A program made the translations under genes and the position numbers. Below the pieces are notes generated by a model. The model was not told where the DNA came from. It saw only the letters and a program-made list of their open reading frames with translations, and did not search any database. Below, piece by piece: positions 18,265 through 26,594 of a DNA stretch of 64,000 nucleotides (the stretch's first letter is position 1; each line of letters opens with the position of its first letter). The stretch comes from JAVBSX01 sp051660685 (GTDB lineage: Bacteria > Planctomycetota > Planctomycetia > Pirellulales > Thermoguttaceae): contig JBOFQB010000068.1 of NCBI GenBank assembly GCA_051660685.1, forward strand, positions 1-64,000, given 5' to 3'.

Positions 18265-19149
18265 ATGTCAGAAACATGGACGGTCAAGCGGTTGTTGGAA
18301 TGGACGACGGATTTTTTGAAGAAGCAGGGTTGTGATTCGCCCCGATTGGACGCCGAAATTTTATTGGCTGCAACATTATCGTGTCAACGGATTGAGCTTT
18401 ACACGAATTTTGATTCTCAGCCGAATGAGGAACAGCGGATGAAATACCGAGAATACGTCAAACGTCGCTCGGTTGGAGAACCGGTTGCGTATTTAACGGG
18501 GCAGAAAGAGTTTTTCTCTCTTCCTTTGCGAGTTGACCGAAGAGTGTTGATTCCGCGACCTGAGACAGAGTTGTTGGTCAATGAAGCGATTGATTTGATT
18601 CGGCGAAAAAGAGGTTCTTCTTTGGATCAATCGGCTTTGATGTCGATTTGCGATATTGGAACGGGAAGTGGAGCGATTGCAATTGCGATTGCGAAACAGG
18701 AACCGAATTGTCGGATAACGGCGATTGATGTGAGCGAGGACGCTTTGGAATTGGCCCGGGAAAATGCAGCTCGACATGATGTTGCTGATCGGATTGAATT
18801 CCGACAATCGGACTTGTTCTCTTGCGTTGAGGAAACCTTTGAGGTCATTATCAGCAATCCTCCTTATATTTCGCGGTTGGAATATGAACAGTTGGACCGG
18901 GGAGTTCGTGATTTTGAACCGCAAGGGGCTTTGTTGGGGGGAGAAAAAGGGACAGAGATTATTGAACGACTTATTTCTCAAGCCGAAAATCATCTCGAAC
19001 CGGGCAGTCCTCTACTTTTGGAAGTCAGTCCGATGATCGCCCTTTCTGTTGCCGATTTGCTTCAACAGAGGAATTGGTCGGCAATTCAAATTCTCAAAGA
19101 CGACGCCCGATTACAAAGAATGGTGATTGGGCGACGAGGAGATAGATAG
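18265..19149 (+). CDS. prmC: Peptide chain release factor N5-glutamine methyltransferase
   Basis: 294 residues from the ATG at 18265 (MSETWTVKRLL), which has GGGAGAAGAG just upstream; the frame is open further 5' but that part overlaps the sigma gene. PrmC methylates the Gln of the GGQ motif in release factors. It has the N-terminal helical domain (RLDAEILLAATL, RRSVGEPVAYLTGQKEFFSLPLRVDRRVLIPRPETELLV), SAM motif I CDIGTGSGAIAIAIAK, and the catalytic NPPYIS near residue 198. The final EKGTEIIERLI and LEVSP segments also fit. A G-tract repeat starts exactly at its stop codon. Confidence 0.95.
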   Translation: MSETWTVKRLLEWTTDFLKKQGCDSPRLDAEILLAATLSCQRIELYTNFDSQPNEEQRMKYREYVKRRSVGEPVAYLTGQKEFFSLPLRVDRRVLIPRPETELLVNEAIDLIRRKRGSSLDQSALMSICDIGTGSGAIAIAIAKQEPNCRITAIDVSEDALELARENAARHDVADRIEFRQSDLFSCVEETFEVIISNPPYISRLEYEQLDRGVRDFEPQGALLGGEKGTEIIERLISQAENHLEPGSPLLLEVSPMIALSVADLLQQRNWSAIQILKDDARLQRMVIGRRGDR

Positions 19150-19180
19150 GGGATAGGGGTTGGGGGATAGGGTTAGGGAG
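19147..19180 (+). repeat. G-tract array beginning at the prmC stop codon
   Basis: TAGGGGATAGGGGTTGGGGGATAGGG on the coding strand of prmC; the first TAG is the stop codon itself. Confidence 0.8.
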
Positions 19181-19258
19181 GAACTCAGTGTCAGCGCATG
19201 TTATTGTGACTGAAAAAGGTGTACAAAGCATTGCAGTGACCCAAAATAATATGTATCT

Positions 19259-19432
19259 CCTCAACCTCGTCGAGGTTGCGTTATGGTAGAAACATTGCGA
19301 AAATAATATCAGAACCCCGTCGGGGTTCCGTTATGGTAAAAAAACGTCGGAACAACCATAACGCAACTCCTGACGGAGTTGGGACTTAGGTGCAACTTGT
19401 TACTACCATAACGGAATGTCTACGACATTCGG
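19259..19432. repeat. Hairpin repeat cluster, family 2 (CGTTATGGTA type)
   Basis: Four small hairpins in two inverted pairs: AACCTC-GTC-GAGGTT (19263-19277) and AACCCC-GTC-GGGGTT (19313-19327), each followed by CGTTATGGTA after one base; then TACCATAACG before AACTCC-TGAC-GGAGTT (19365-19380) and before AATGTC-TAC-GACATT (19415-19429). All four arms differ in sequence but stay paired. They lie between convergent prmC and the GnnA-like gene. Confidence 0.85.
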
Positions 19433-19553
19433 GAAATGTTAATGTGATGAAGCAAAGCCCTAGTACCTGACATTCGCAATACTTGCAATTTGCCAATGTT
19501 GCCTAAAACAGTGCGCTGCTCCCCCAACCCCAATTCCCTACCTTCTACCTTCT

Positions 19554-19584
19554 GAACGCGCGATACGTTGTATCGCGGCTAAAC
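19554..19584. repeat. Half REP-like hairpin, family 1
   Basis: A single stem CGCGATAC-GTT-GTATCGCG followed by GGCTAAAC; the partner stem is missing. Confidence 0.82.
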
Positions 19585-19596
19585 GAGAACTCATTT

Positions 19597-19620
19597 CCCC
19601 CTATTCCCTATCCCCTATTT
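19597..19620 (-). repeat. C-tract array next to the GnnA-like stop codon
   Basis: CCCCCTATTCCCTATCCCCTA on the plus strand directly adjoins the minus-strand stop codon at 19619-19621, so on the coding strand it is a G-tract immediately after the stop. Confidence 0.78.
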
Positions 19621-20677
19621 AAGCTGCTTCACGAACTCGTTCGGACCGTTCTTCGGTTATTAAAATGGCGTGAGCGATTTGGTCGGCAAGAATAATGGAT
19701 TGCAAGGCTCTTTCGCCGGACACTTGGGGACGTCGATTTTTCAGGATGGAGTCGACAAAATCGTCCATTTCGAGGGACAGCGCGTCAACCGAATCCTGAA
19801 CAACCTGAAATGTGGTGAATTCATTCTGCATGAATTGGGGCACGATTTCTGTTGGGACCTGAGTACCCAATTGGGCGGGGCTGAACTGACCTGATTGGAC
19901 CTGTTCACTTGCCCGAATCATTCGGGTTGTCCGGGTCGCAAAGTCAATCTCGGTCGCAAAATGCGACATTTGAATTTTCATGGTCCGAATCGCCTGTTGC
20001 TCAGCCCGACTTGCCCGCAATAGGGCAACGGTTCCGTTTTCAAAGACAATGCGACACCACGCCATATCTTCATGTCCCCCCTGATTGGTTTTTCCAATGA
20101 TGTTAAAACCATTTGCTTCAACCGAGAGGACTTCAGCCGGGACAATGGAAAGGATCAAATCGAGGTCGTGAACCATAAGATCGTGAACAACCCCGACATC
20201 TGTACTTCGGAAGGTGTAACCGCTTGTCCGTTCAGCTGAAATGACCGCACGTTTCCCGGCCCGAACCATTTCAAGAGCGGGTGTTGCAGCCGACCAAGCG
20301 GGGTTAAACTGCTCAACGTGACCGACTTGCAGGACGCGATGATGTTTTTGGGAAAGTTGGACCAACTCCCTTGCTTCCTGTTGCGAAACGGCAAGCGGTT
20401 TTTCCATAAGAACATGGACCCCTTGTTCAAGTGCCGTACAACCGAGTTCGTGATGATAAATCGTTGGAGAAGCAATCACGACAGCATCGACATGAGGTAA
20501 AAGTTCCCCGACTGTCTTATAATCCGCGATTTGGTGTTTTTCGGCCAATTTGCGCCGACCCGATTCAACGGGATCGCAAACGCCCTGAAGTATGATCTGA
20601 GGATGCTGCGCTGCTTTATCGGCGTGAAAAGAGCCAAGTCGTCCTGCTCCTACAATTCCCAATTTGATTTTCTGCAT
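19619..20677 (-). CDS. Gfo/Idh/MocA oxidoreductase, probably GnnA-like (UDP-GlcNAc 3-dehydrogenase)
   Basis: 352 residues from the ATG at 20677, fixed by AAGGAGG eight bases upstream. It is cytoplasmic, with no signal. The nucleotide fold starts with LGIVGAGRLGSFHADK, the active-site loop reads MEKPLAVS, and the segments VGHVEQFNPAW and DVGVVHDLMVHDLDLIL follow. The latter two are characteristic of oxidoreductases encoded with lipid A genes in several phyla, including GnnA, which makes the 3-keto precursor of UDP-GlcNAc3N. It follows lpxC on the same strand, which supports an envelope role. A GnnB transaminase is not in the window, so the exact substrate is inferred. Confidence 0.87.
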   Translation of the reverse strand: MQKIKLGIVGAGRLGSFHADKAAQHPQIILQGVCDPVESGRRKLAEKHQIADYKTVGELLPHVDAVVIASPTIYHHELGCTALEQGVHVLMEKPLAVSQQEARELVQLSQKHHRVLQVGHVEQFNPAWSAATPALEMVRAGKRAVISAERTSGYTFRSTDVGVVHDLMVHDLDLILSIVPAEVLSVEANGFNIIGKTNQGGHEDMAWCRIVFENGTVALLRASRAEQQAIRTMKIQMSHFATEIDFATRTTRMIRASEQVQSGQFSPAQLGTQVPTEIVPQFMQNEFTTFQVVQDSVDALSLEMDDFVDSILKNRRPQVSGERALQSIILADQIAHAILITEERSERVREAA

Positions 20678-20802
20678 AATGTCTTTTCCTCCTTGAAATA
20701 TTCTACGAACAACAGTCGTTCCTACCATTCGGGAGTCCCTAACACGGGACTGTAGATGACACCGTTATCTCCCCCCGTCTTCTACCTTCTACCTTCTCCC
20801 GT

Positions 20803-21900
20803 TCATTCCCCGTTTCCAATCTTTCTTATTTGTTCCAAACGGTGATCGGCAGGAGATAAACTGGTTTCGTCCAACAAAACAGTATGTGCATAAAGTTGCT
20901 CGACACATTCGGCGTTCATTTTGTGTCCGCTACAATGTCCCCCAAATCGTCCAATCCAAGTGACGGGAGCAAGAGCGAAATCACCAACCATGTCCAAAAC
21001 CTTGTGTCGGGCACACTCATTTGTGAAATGCAACGTATTATCAATCGGACCCTTCTCGTCAAACACCAGAACATTCTGTGTTGTGACTCGGCGACAAAGC
21101 CCCATTGAAATCAATTGATCGGCTTCTTTCTTGGCGAGAAAAGTCCGGCAGTCTTTGACCTCGTTCCTGAAGTTTTCCGGGGAAAGACGGAACTCATATT
21201 CCTGCTGTCCAATCGCACATTCAATCTCATAATTAAGAAAATAGCGAAATTCCGTCCCGACTCCATGAACGGGTGTTACCTCGATGTAACCTTTTTCATT
21301 ACCGATTTGAAAGGGTTCGACAACAACCCGAATTGGCCGAATCCCTGCTTGTTCACGAACTCCTCCTTCTTCAAGGACCTGGACAAAAGGTGCGGCAGAA
21401 CCGTCCATTCCGGGCATTTCGGGTCGATTGACCCAAATCTCACAATTGTCAATGCAAAGAGCCGAAAGTGCGGCCAAAATATGCTCAATCATGTCAACCC
21501 GGGCTGAACCGTGAACGAGCGAAGTCTGTCGCGGTTTATCATCCCGATATTGCGTTGCAACCGGAATCCGGGGACAACCTGGGAGATCGGTTCGGACAAA
21601 GACATAACCTGTATGAGGAGGGGCGGGATGAAATTCAACCCGAATGTCTTCTCCGGTCCAAAATCCAAATCCTTCCAAAGAAACCGTTTGGGCAAGCGTC
21701 TGTTGCAATCGCAATGAATCAAGCAGGTCCCGAACATGCTGCTCAAAATCAGCTTTTCTGAACTTCATCAACGGAAAATGAGGAGAAGGAACGAGAGACG
21801 ATTGCGCGAACGCCGCTTCTCCGAGTTGTTCCTGGACTCCCGGTGTTTCTGGTCCTCCAACAGTTGGTAAAAGCAGTTCTGGAGTCACAAAATGATACAT
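20803..21900 (-). CDS. lpxC: UDP-3-O-acyl-N-acetylglucosamine deacetylase
   Basis: 365 residues from the ATG at 21900; an ATG at 21768 (MKFRKADF) is also possible and gives a length nearer the family norm. LpxC performs the first committed step of lipid A synthesis and is a zinc enzyme. Family motifs: SLEGFGFWTGEDIRVEFHPA at the N-terminal repeat, MIEHILAALSAL (zinc His), MDGSAAPF, NYEIE, KDCRTF, TNECARHKVLDMVGDFALA (second His and the Asp ligand), and GGHCSGHKMN with the catalytic His. The first 45-75 residues are an unusual extension rich in Pro and Leu. It lies between skp and the GnnA-like gene on the same strand. Confidence 0.94.
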   Translation of the reverse strand: MYHFVTPELLLPTVGGPETPGVQEQLGEAAFAQSSLVPSPHFPLMKFRKADFEQHVRDLLDSLRLQQTLAQTVSLEGFGFWTGEDIRVEFHPAPPHTGYVFVRTDLPGCPRIPVATQYRDDKPRQTSLVHGSARVDMIEHILAALSALCIDNCEIWVNRPEMPGMDGSAAPFVQVLEEGGVREQAGIRPIRVVVEPFQIGNEKGYIEVTPVHGVGTEFRYFLNYEIECAIGQQEYEFRLSPENFRNEVKDCRTFLAKKEADQLISMGLCRRVTTQNVLVFDEKGPIDNTLHFTNECARHKVLDMVGDFALAPVTWIGRFGGHCSGHKMNAECVEQLYAHTVLLDETSLSPADHRLEQIRKIGNGE

Positions 21901-22112
21901 TGCAGAAAAAGGACAAGGGAAAAAGCGGGAAGGAACGTCAACTTCAAGTGATGATTGACAAACGGGGGGAACCCGAGAGACCAATCACTCGACACCTTTT
22001 AAGGAATCGACTTATGAAGGAGCGTTTCTTCAGCTTTTTCTTCCCTTTTGATTTGCCAGATAACAACAGTGAGTCTCTCTTTTTCCCCTTTGCGAAAACG
22101 ACGCAATCGTAA

Positions 22113-22136
22113 ACGCCGCACATTGTAATGTCGGCA
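22113..22136. other. Intercistronic hairpin between skp and lpxC
   Basis: GCCG and ACATT pair with AATGT and CGGC around a two-base loop with one bulged C, followed on the plus strand by ATTTTTG. The orientation is wrong for terminating the minus-strand skp transcript, so it may process or attenuate the skp-lpxC mRNA. Confidence 0.4.
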
Positions 22137-22199
22137 TTTTTGAAATCGGGGTTACTGAGAGGGTCTCACCAAACACCTCAAGACAGAAACCGACTCCGA

Positions 22200-23018
22200 C
22201 TAACGCTGAGCTGGTCCGGGTCGGGTTCCCGCTGTTCCGGGTTGCTGCTGTTGTGGTTGTTGCTGCAATTGCGGCTGTTGTAATTGTCCCTGTCCCATTC
22301 CCGTTGGTGCTCCCATTCTGGACTGTTGCTGTTGAGCACTCACGACCGCCGATGTTTGCGGATTGGTGATCCGTTTTCCATTTGCATCGATTGTGACAAC
22401 AACAGGATATTGGTTGAACCGGGTATTCAGTCGCGTAATGACTTTGTTGGTCAGATCGACATTCTGATGATACCAGATGACCGGTTGGGACATGCTCATT
22501 TCGATTGCGCCGAGATCATCGGTGTTATCTTCGAGACTGCGAATGTCAATAACGGCAACAATTCCGAGTTCTTTTGCCGATTCGGCGACTTCCTCGCGGA
22601 TTGATTTATAGGCGTCATACTGTTGTTTGAAACCGGTTAGGCGGATGTTGCGCATTGCTTTGTTCGCTTCTGATTCACTTTGGGCTGCTTCCTGAGAAAT
22701 AGCATCATTAGCGTCCATGAACTCCTTACTGCCGACTTTGAAGGTGTTCAGAATGTTGGATTTGTTCTGCAACTGTTTCTGCTGATCGACAAACTGAGCT
22801 TGTAATTGCTGTATTTGCCCTTGAATATCTTTTGCTTCTTTGTTGTATTTCGGATGTGCTTTAAGAATCTCGACAAAATCAACAACGCCAATTCGCGGGG
22901 AAACTTGTCCTCCCTGTTGCGGAGCTGGTTGCCCGGCTTGTTGTGCGAAAACACTTCCTCCTAAAACAACAATGAATGTGGTTGCGACGAAAAATGCGAT
23001 CCTTCGACTGTTTCTCAC
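22200..23018 (-). CDS. OmpH/Skp-family periplasmic chaperone
   Basis: 272 residues from the GTG at 23018, chosen because AAGGAGG stands seven bases upstream. A cleaved signal peptide (IAFFVATTFIVVLGGSVFAQ) is followed by a Pro/Gln linker, then the OmpH start IGVVDFVEILKAHPKY, long coiled-coil helices rich in Gln/Lys/Glu (about residues 60-140), and the strand LGIVAVIDIRS. Skp-type proteins carry unfolded outer-membrane proteins through the periplasm. The last 50 residues are Gln/Pro/Gly-rich low complexity, longer than in proteobacterial Skp. The position upstream of lpxC mirrors the skp-lpx linkage of other Gram-negatives. Confidence 0.9.
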   Translation of the reverse strand: MRNSRRIAFFVATTFIVVLGGSVFAQQAGQPAPQQGGQVSPRIGVVDFVEILKAHPKYNKEAKDIQGQIQQLQAQFVDQQKQLQNKSNILNTFKVGSKEFMDANDAISQEAAQSESEANKAMRNIRLTGFKQQYDAYKSIREEVAESAKELGIVAVIDIRSLEDNTDDLGAIEMSMSQPVIWYHQNVDLTNKVITRLNTRFNQYPVVVTIDANGKRITNPQTSAVVSAQQQQSRMGAPTGMGQGQLQQPQLQQQPQQQQPGTAGTRPGPAQR

Positions 23019-23562
23019 TGGATTTCCTCCTTGTAACAATGAGTCAATAGTTGTTTCTTCAAGAGACCTCCCCCGAAGTTCAGGGGGAATTCTGCATTAT
23101 TTGGCGATTTTGGTAAAGACCAATATCATAGAAATCGGCCTAATAACCCAAAAATTCTCTACAAATCTGAAATTTTTTTTATTCCGAATAATCGACAAAT
23201 CCTCAAATTGCCCATTTTGACAGTATGTATTCTTCTTGTTTTTCTCATTTTTCCAAAAGCACCTATATTGACAACATCCTTTCTCACTTTTCAAATGAAC
23301 CCTACAATCGGAACTTTCCTCACTTCTCTCCATTTGGTTTGGAAAACAGCCGACAACTCCAGAAGTAGGTTTTGGAGGTCGAACCGTTTGGGAGTATAAA
23401 ATTTTTACCGTTGCATTTGCGACATCCTTTTGTAGTCCCGTTAGGAGCGACCTAATGTTTGGCCGCGCTACAACGTATCGCGCGTTCTGAAATTTCAATA
23501 CGCGCGGAACGTTGTTCCTCGGCTAAACGGGAAAACACAAAAGTCCTGAAAAATTGTCCCTC
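23019..23562. other. Divergent spacer
   Basis: 544 bp between skp and the FliN-like gene. It is AT-rich from 23100 to 23260, and TACAATCGG at 23303 may be a -10 element for the plus-strand gene, though no good -35 is spaced to it. A REP-like pair occupies 23457-23528. I see no gene. Confidence 0.5.
23457..23528. repeat. REP-like hairpin pair, family 1
   Basis: GTTTGGC, stem CGCGCTAC-AAC-GTATCGCG (one mismatch), GCGTTCTGAAATTTC linker, then stem CGCGGAAC-GTT-GTTCCTCG and GCTAAAC. The second stem mixes the GGAAC arm with a CCTCG partner, as if two variants had recombined. Confidence 0.82.
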
Positions 23563-24708
23563 ATGTCCGAATTAAACGCCAGTATTGCTGATCAGTTTAC
23601 AAGTACCTTTACGCAAGGTGCTCAGGAGACAGCATCTGCTTATTCGAGGACATTTGGGATCGACATTACATTGGAACCGGGTCAAGCCGGTTCCTTTGAC
23701 TTTGGACGGTTGCGCAAGGATTTTTCCGTTCCCGGACTCATGATCGGCTTGGTTACAAGCGGGACAAACATTTTGGTTTTGATTCCCTCTCAGAACGAGC
23801 TTATACCGGATTGGTGTAAGGCCCCGGATGCAACCGGAAAAAGCAAATTGTTGACCTTTGCTCAGGAATTGGGGATGAATCTGGTTCCCGAAGATTTCTT
23901 CCCTGAAGATTATCGGGCCGAAATGGTTGCTGATCTTGCAAAAGCAACGGAAGAGGGACAACCGGGGGTTGAATCGGGTTATGCCGAATTGTTGATCGAA
24001 CATCAGGGTCAAAAGACAACCGCTTTGTTTGTTTGGCCGGTTGAAGATTTGGAGAAGGTTTTTGCAGCATCGCCAATAAGTGCAGCAACAACCGGTTCCT
24101 CAACCGCCAATACATCGACAGCGAACACGTCAACACCGTCCGGTTCAACCGTTCAGGGATTAGGGAATAGTGCGACGAGCGGAACAGCAAGTGGAACATC
24201 AACGGGAATACCGGATTTAGGGTTTGCAGGAGCAGGGTTTGCGACACCGCCTCCCTTAAATGCGGCATTTGCACCTTTTGGAGGGGGACAGAGTTTTTCG
24301 AGTGAACCGGTTTTTGACCCGCTTGAACCGAAACATCTCTCGCCGGATGATTTGCCCGGTTTTTCACGAAGCGTGATGAAGATTCGGGTCCCCGTTGCTG
24401 TTGTTCTCGCCCGGGCCCGACGTCCAATCAAAACAATTCTCGAACTCGGGGTTGGTTCCGTCGTCCAATTCGACAAATCATGCGATGATCCGTTGGAACT
24501 GGAAGTCGGCAACACGATTGTTGCACATGGTGAGGCGGTCAAGGTCGGCGAACGGTTTGGACTCCGTTTGAGCACTATTTTACTGCCGAAAGAACGATTT
24601 CGACCGGTTCAGGTTCGTCGGGAAGGAGAGTACACCAAACGTCAACAGCGACCTCCTCAAATTATTGGCAAAGCTCCGCTCAAATCGTTTGAGCCGCAAC
24701 CTCAATAG
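23563..24708 (+). CDS. FliN-like protein with a C-terminal SpoA (FliMN_C) domain
   Basis: 381 residues from the ATG at 23563 (MSELNAS). Residues about 270-355 form a SpoA domain: RSVMKIRVPVAVVLARARRPIKTILELGVGSVVQFD, LELEVGNTIVAHGEAVKVGERFGLRL. In FliN and type III secretion C-ring proteins this domain builds the motor switch or sorting platform. The N-terminal 170 residues resemble the CheC/FliY-like module only loosely, and a Ser/Thr/Gly/Ala-rich linker (about 175-260) joins them. It stands alone: no flagellar or secretion gene is adjacent. It may belong to a flagellar motor encoded elsewhere. Confidence 0.83.
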   Translation: MSELNASIADQFTSTFTQGAQETASAYSRTFGIDITLEPGQAGSFDFGRLRKDFSVPGLMIGLVTSGTNILVLIPSQNELIPDWCKAPDATGKSKLLTFAQELGMNLVPEDFFPEDYRAEMVADLAKATEEGQPGVESGYAELLIEHQGQKTTALFVWPVEDLEKVFAASPISAATTGSSTANTSTANTSTPSGSTVQGLGNSATSGTASGTSTGIPDLGFAGAGFATPPPLNAAFAPFGGGQSFSSEPVFDPLEPKHLSPDDLPGFSRSVMKIRVPVAVVLARARRPIKTILELGVGSVVQFDKSCDDPLELEVGNTIVAHGEAVKVGERFGLRLSTILLPKERFRPVQVRREGEYTKRQQRPPQIIGKAPLKSFEPQPQ

Positions 24709-24818
24709 TCCATACCCCGTTGAGAGTTCCGAACGTCGTTGAGCTTAACGCGATTCTTGTGCAACGACGTGCAAACACTGTGAGAAGGGGGTGAAGTGAG
24801 CGAAAACGTTTGTTCGAT

Positions 24819-24912
24819 CCTTGCACAACATGGCGCATTTGGGGTTCAAACAGTGGAACCTGTTTGCCGACTGCTCCTGAACGGGACCCTGACATGAAGA
24901 GAAATTGCAAGG
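24819..24912. other. Inverted-repeat element upstream of mgtE
   Basis: An outer stem CCTTGCA (24819-24825) pairs with TGCAAGG (24906-24912), which ends at the base before the -10 box. Inside is a hairpin CAAACAG-TGGAAC-CTGTTTG (24847-24866). It could be a regulator site or a structured antisense RNA. Confidence 0.45.
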
Positions 24913-24918
24913 TATAAT
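24889..24918 (+). promoter_or_regulatory. Strong sigma-70-type promoter for mgtE
   Basis: CTGACA at 24889-24894, an 18-bp spacer and a perfect TATAAT at 24913-24918. Transcription would begin near 24925 and give a leader of about 135 nt before the mgtE start. The leader contains a REP-like half hairpin and a CTACCTTCTACCTCC-rich stretch. I could not recognise an M-box magnesium riboswitch in it. Confidence 0.65.
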
Positions 24919-24970
24919 GTAGGAACAGACTTCGGTTTTGCTGTCTCCTCTCTTTTCATTATCTCCGCAG

Positions 24971-24998
24971 ACGCGCGATACGTTGTATTGCGGCTCAA
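24971..24998. repeat. Half REP-like hairpin in the mgtE leader
   Basis: CGCGATAC-GTT-GTATTGCG then GCTCAAC: a family 1 stem with one mismatch and a changed flank. Confidence 0.7.
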
Positions 24999-25060
24999 CA
25001 AGCTCCCTCCTCACTTCTACCTCCTCACTTCTACCTTCTACCTCCTACCTTCTCTTTCCA

Positions 25061-26434
25061 ATGCAGGTCAATCCCCTTTTTCTGCCCGAACTCCGCGAAA
25101 TGCTCACCGATAATAACATTCCTGAAATGCAGGAGTTCTGTGCCGCAATTCACCCTGTTCGGGTCGCCGAATTTATGGGGGGTCTGGAACCGATTGAAAT
25201 TTGGCAGATTATTCAACAGGCGGATTTGGAAACCCGGGTCCAGATTTTCAATTATCTGGATGAGCAGACGCAAGCGGAGATCATGGAAGCGGCTCCCCGG
25301 GAAGAAATGGCGGCGTTCATTTCTCACCTTCCTTCAGACGACCGTGTTGACGCTCTCCAATCTGTTGAGGAGCAGATCGTCGAAGAACTTATGCCCCTTA
25401 TTGACGAAGAAGATCGTCGGGACATTCGCCGTTTGACCGCTTTTCCTGAAGATTCTTGCGGTTCGGAAATGACAACCGATTTTTTACGGTTGTATGAAGA
25501 CATGACGGTTGAACAGGCGGTTCAGGAGGTTGCGACGCAATCGGAGACGAAAGAAACCGTCTACTATCTCTACGTCGTTGACCAAAACGATCATCTCGTC
25601 GGTTTGGTGTCCGCCAAACAATTGCTAAAAAACCTAAGTCGGCCCCAAAAACGGATTCGGGATTTGATGTTGCGCGATTTGATTACGGTTGGTGTTGATG
25701 ATAACAAGGAAGAGGCAGCTCAGGTGATTGCCAAATACGACTTCCTTGCTCTTCCGGTCGTTGATGAAGAACATCGAATGTTGGGCATTATCACACATGA
25801 CGACATGATGGACGTGATTCGGGATGAGGCGACCGAAGATGCCTACCTAATGGGGGCAGTCGGTCCTCTTGAAGAAAGTTATTTGAATGTTCCTTTCTGG
25901 ACGATGTGGAAAAGTCGCGTCTTTTGGCTCGCCTGTCTCTTCGTTGCCGAAATCGGGACTTTTTCCGCTTTAGCCCATTTCGATGAAGCACTGAAACTCG
26001 TCCCCGTTCTCGTCCTCTTTGTTCCCCTTGTCATCTCAACTGGGGGAAATTCCGGTTCCCAAGCGGCAACCTTAATTACAAGGGCACTTGCTCTTGGAGA
26101 CGTGAAATTAGCCGATTTTTTACGGATTTTTCGGCATGAATTGATTATGGGGGTTGCATTGGGTGCAGCACTTGGGGGAATTGGTTTCGTCCGGGCCTAT
26201 CTAACTCCGGCAAGTATTCTCGAAGATGCGAACCGATTCTTCCTCGCAATCACCATTTGTCTCGCAGTCGGAGCCGTTTGTCTTTGCGGAACCTTGATCG
26301 GGGCTTTACTCCCGCTTGTCTTCAAACGATTCGGTGTTGACCCCGGCGTTGCATCCAGTCCCTTTGTCGCAACATTCGTCGATGTCGTTGGAATCACCAT
26401 TTACTGCACCATTGCCGGAATCTTCCTGCTTTAG
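25061..26434 (+). CDS. mgtE: Magnesium transporter MgtE
   Basis: 457 residues from the ATG at 25061 (MQVNPLFLP). The open frame extends upstream through repeat sequence, so the longer form is rejected. The N-terminal superhelical MgtE_N domain (about 1-130) is followed by two CBS domains (about 135-255; YYLYVVDQNDHLVGLVSAKQL and FLALPVVDEEHRMLGIITHDDMMDVI), which sense Mg, then five membrane helices. The pore motif PLVISTGGNSGSQAATLI is present. The protein imports Mg through the inner membrane, gated by the cytosolic domain. A G-tract array starts at the stop codon. Confidence 0.95.
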   Translation: MQVNPLFLPELREMLTDNNIPEMQEFCAAIHPVRVAEFMGGLEPIEIWQIIQQADLETRVQIFNYLDEQTQAEIMEAAPREEMAAFISHLPSDDRVDALQSVEEQIVEELMPLIDEEDRRDIRRLTAFPEDSCGSEMTTDFLRLYEDMTVEQAVQEVATQSETKETVYYLYVVDQNDHLVGLVSAKQLLKNLSRPQKRIRDLMLRDLITVGVDDNKEEAAQVIAKYDFLALPVVDEEHRMLGIITHDDMMDVIRDEATEDAYLMGAVGPLEESYLNVPFWTMWKSRVFWLACLFVAEIGTFSALAHFDEALKLVPVLVLFVPLVISTGGNSGSQAATLITRALALGDVKLADFLRIFRHELIMGVALGAALGGIGFVRAYLTPASILEDANRFFLAITICLAVGAVCLCGTLIGALLPLVFKRFGVDPGVASSPFVATFVDVVGITIYCTIAGIFLL

Positions 26435-26494
26435 TAGGGGATAGGGATTAGGGGATAGGGACTGGGGAATAGGGGATAGGGGGAAGAGTTGAGA
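26435..26494 (+). repeat. G-tract array directly after the mgtE stop
   Basis: TAGGGGATAGGGATTAGGGG-type units, about six G-runs, starting one base after the stop codon. Confidence 0.82.
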
Positions 26495-26594
26495 ATGAAG
26501 AATTGAGAATTGAAAAGAGAAAAGGGCAGAAAACGGAGTCGGACGCATGATTGGTGATATGGAGTCAAAGCGAGGATTGCTCCTCCCTAATCCC

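Noticed and set aside
24840..24900. SRP RNA gene on the minus strand
   Set aside because: Only GTCAGG and GGAGCAG fit. The apical loop is not GNRA, the stem around it does not pair, and the flanks cannot form the long lower helix.
24925..25060. M-box magnesium riboswitch in the mgtE leader
   Set aside because: The leader is short and filled with a REP half hairpin and CTACCTTC repeats; no M-box conserved segments were found.
24938..25060. N-terminal extension of MgtE
   Set aside because: It would translate repeat sequence (Ser/Leu/Thr-rich), and MgtE homologues begin near MQVNPLFLP.
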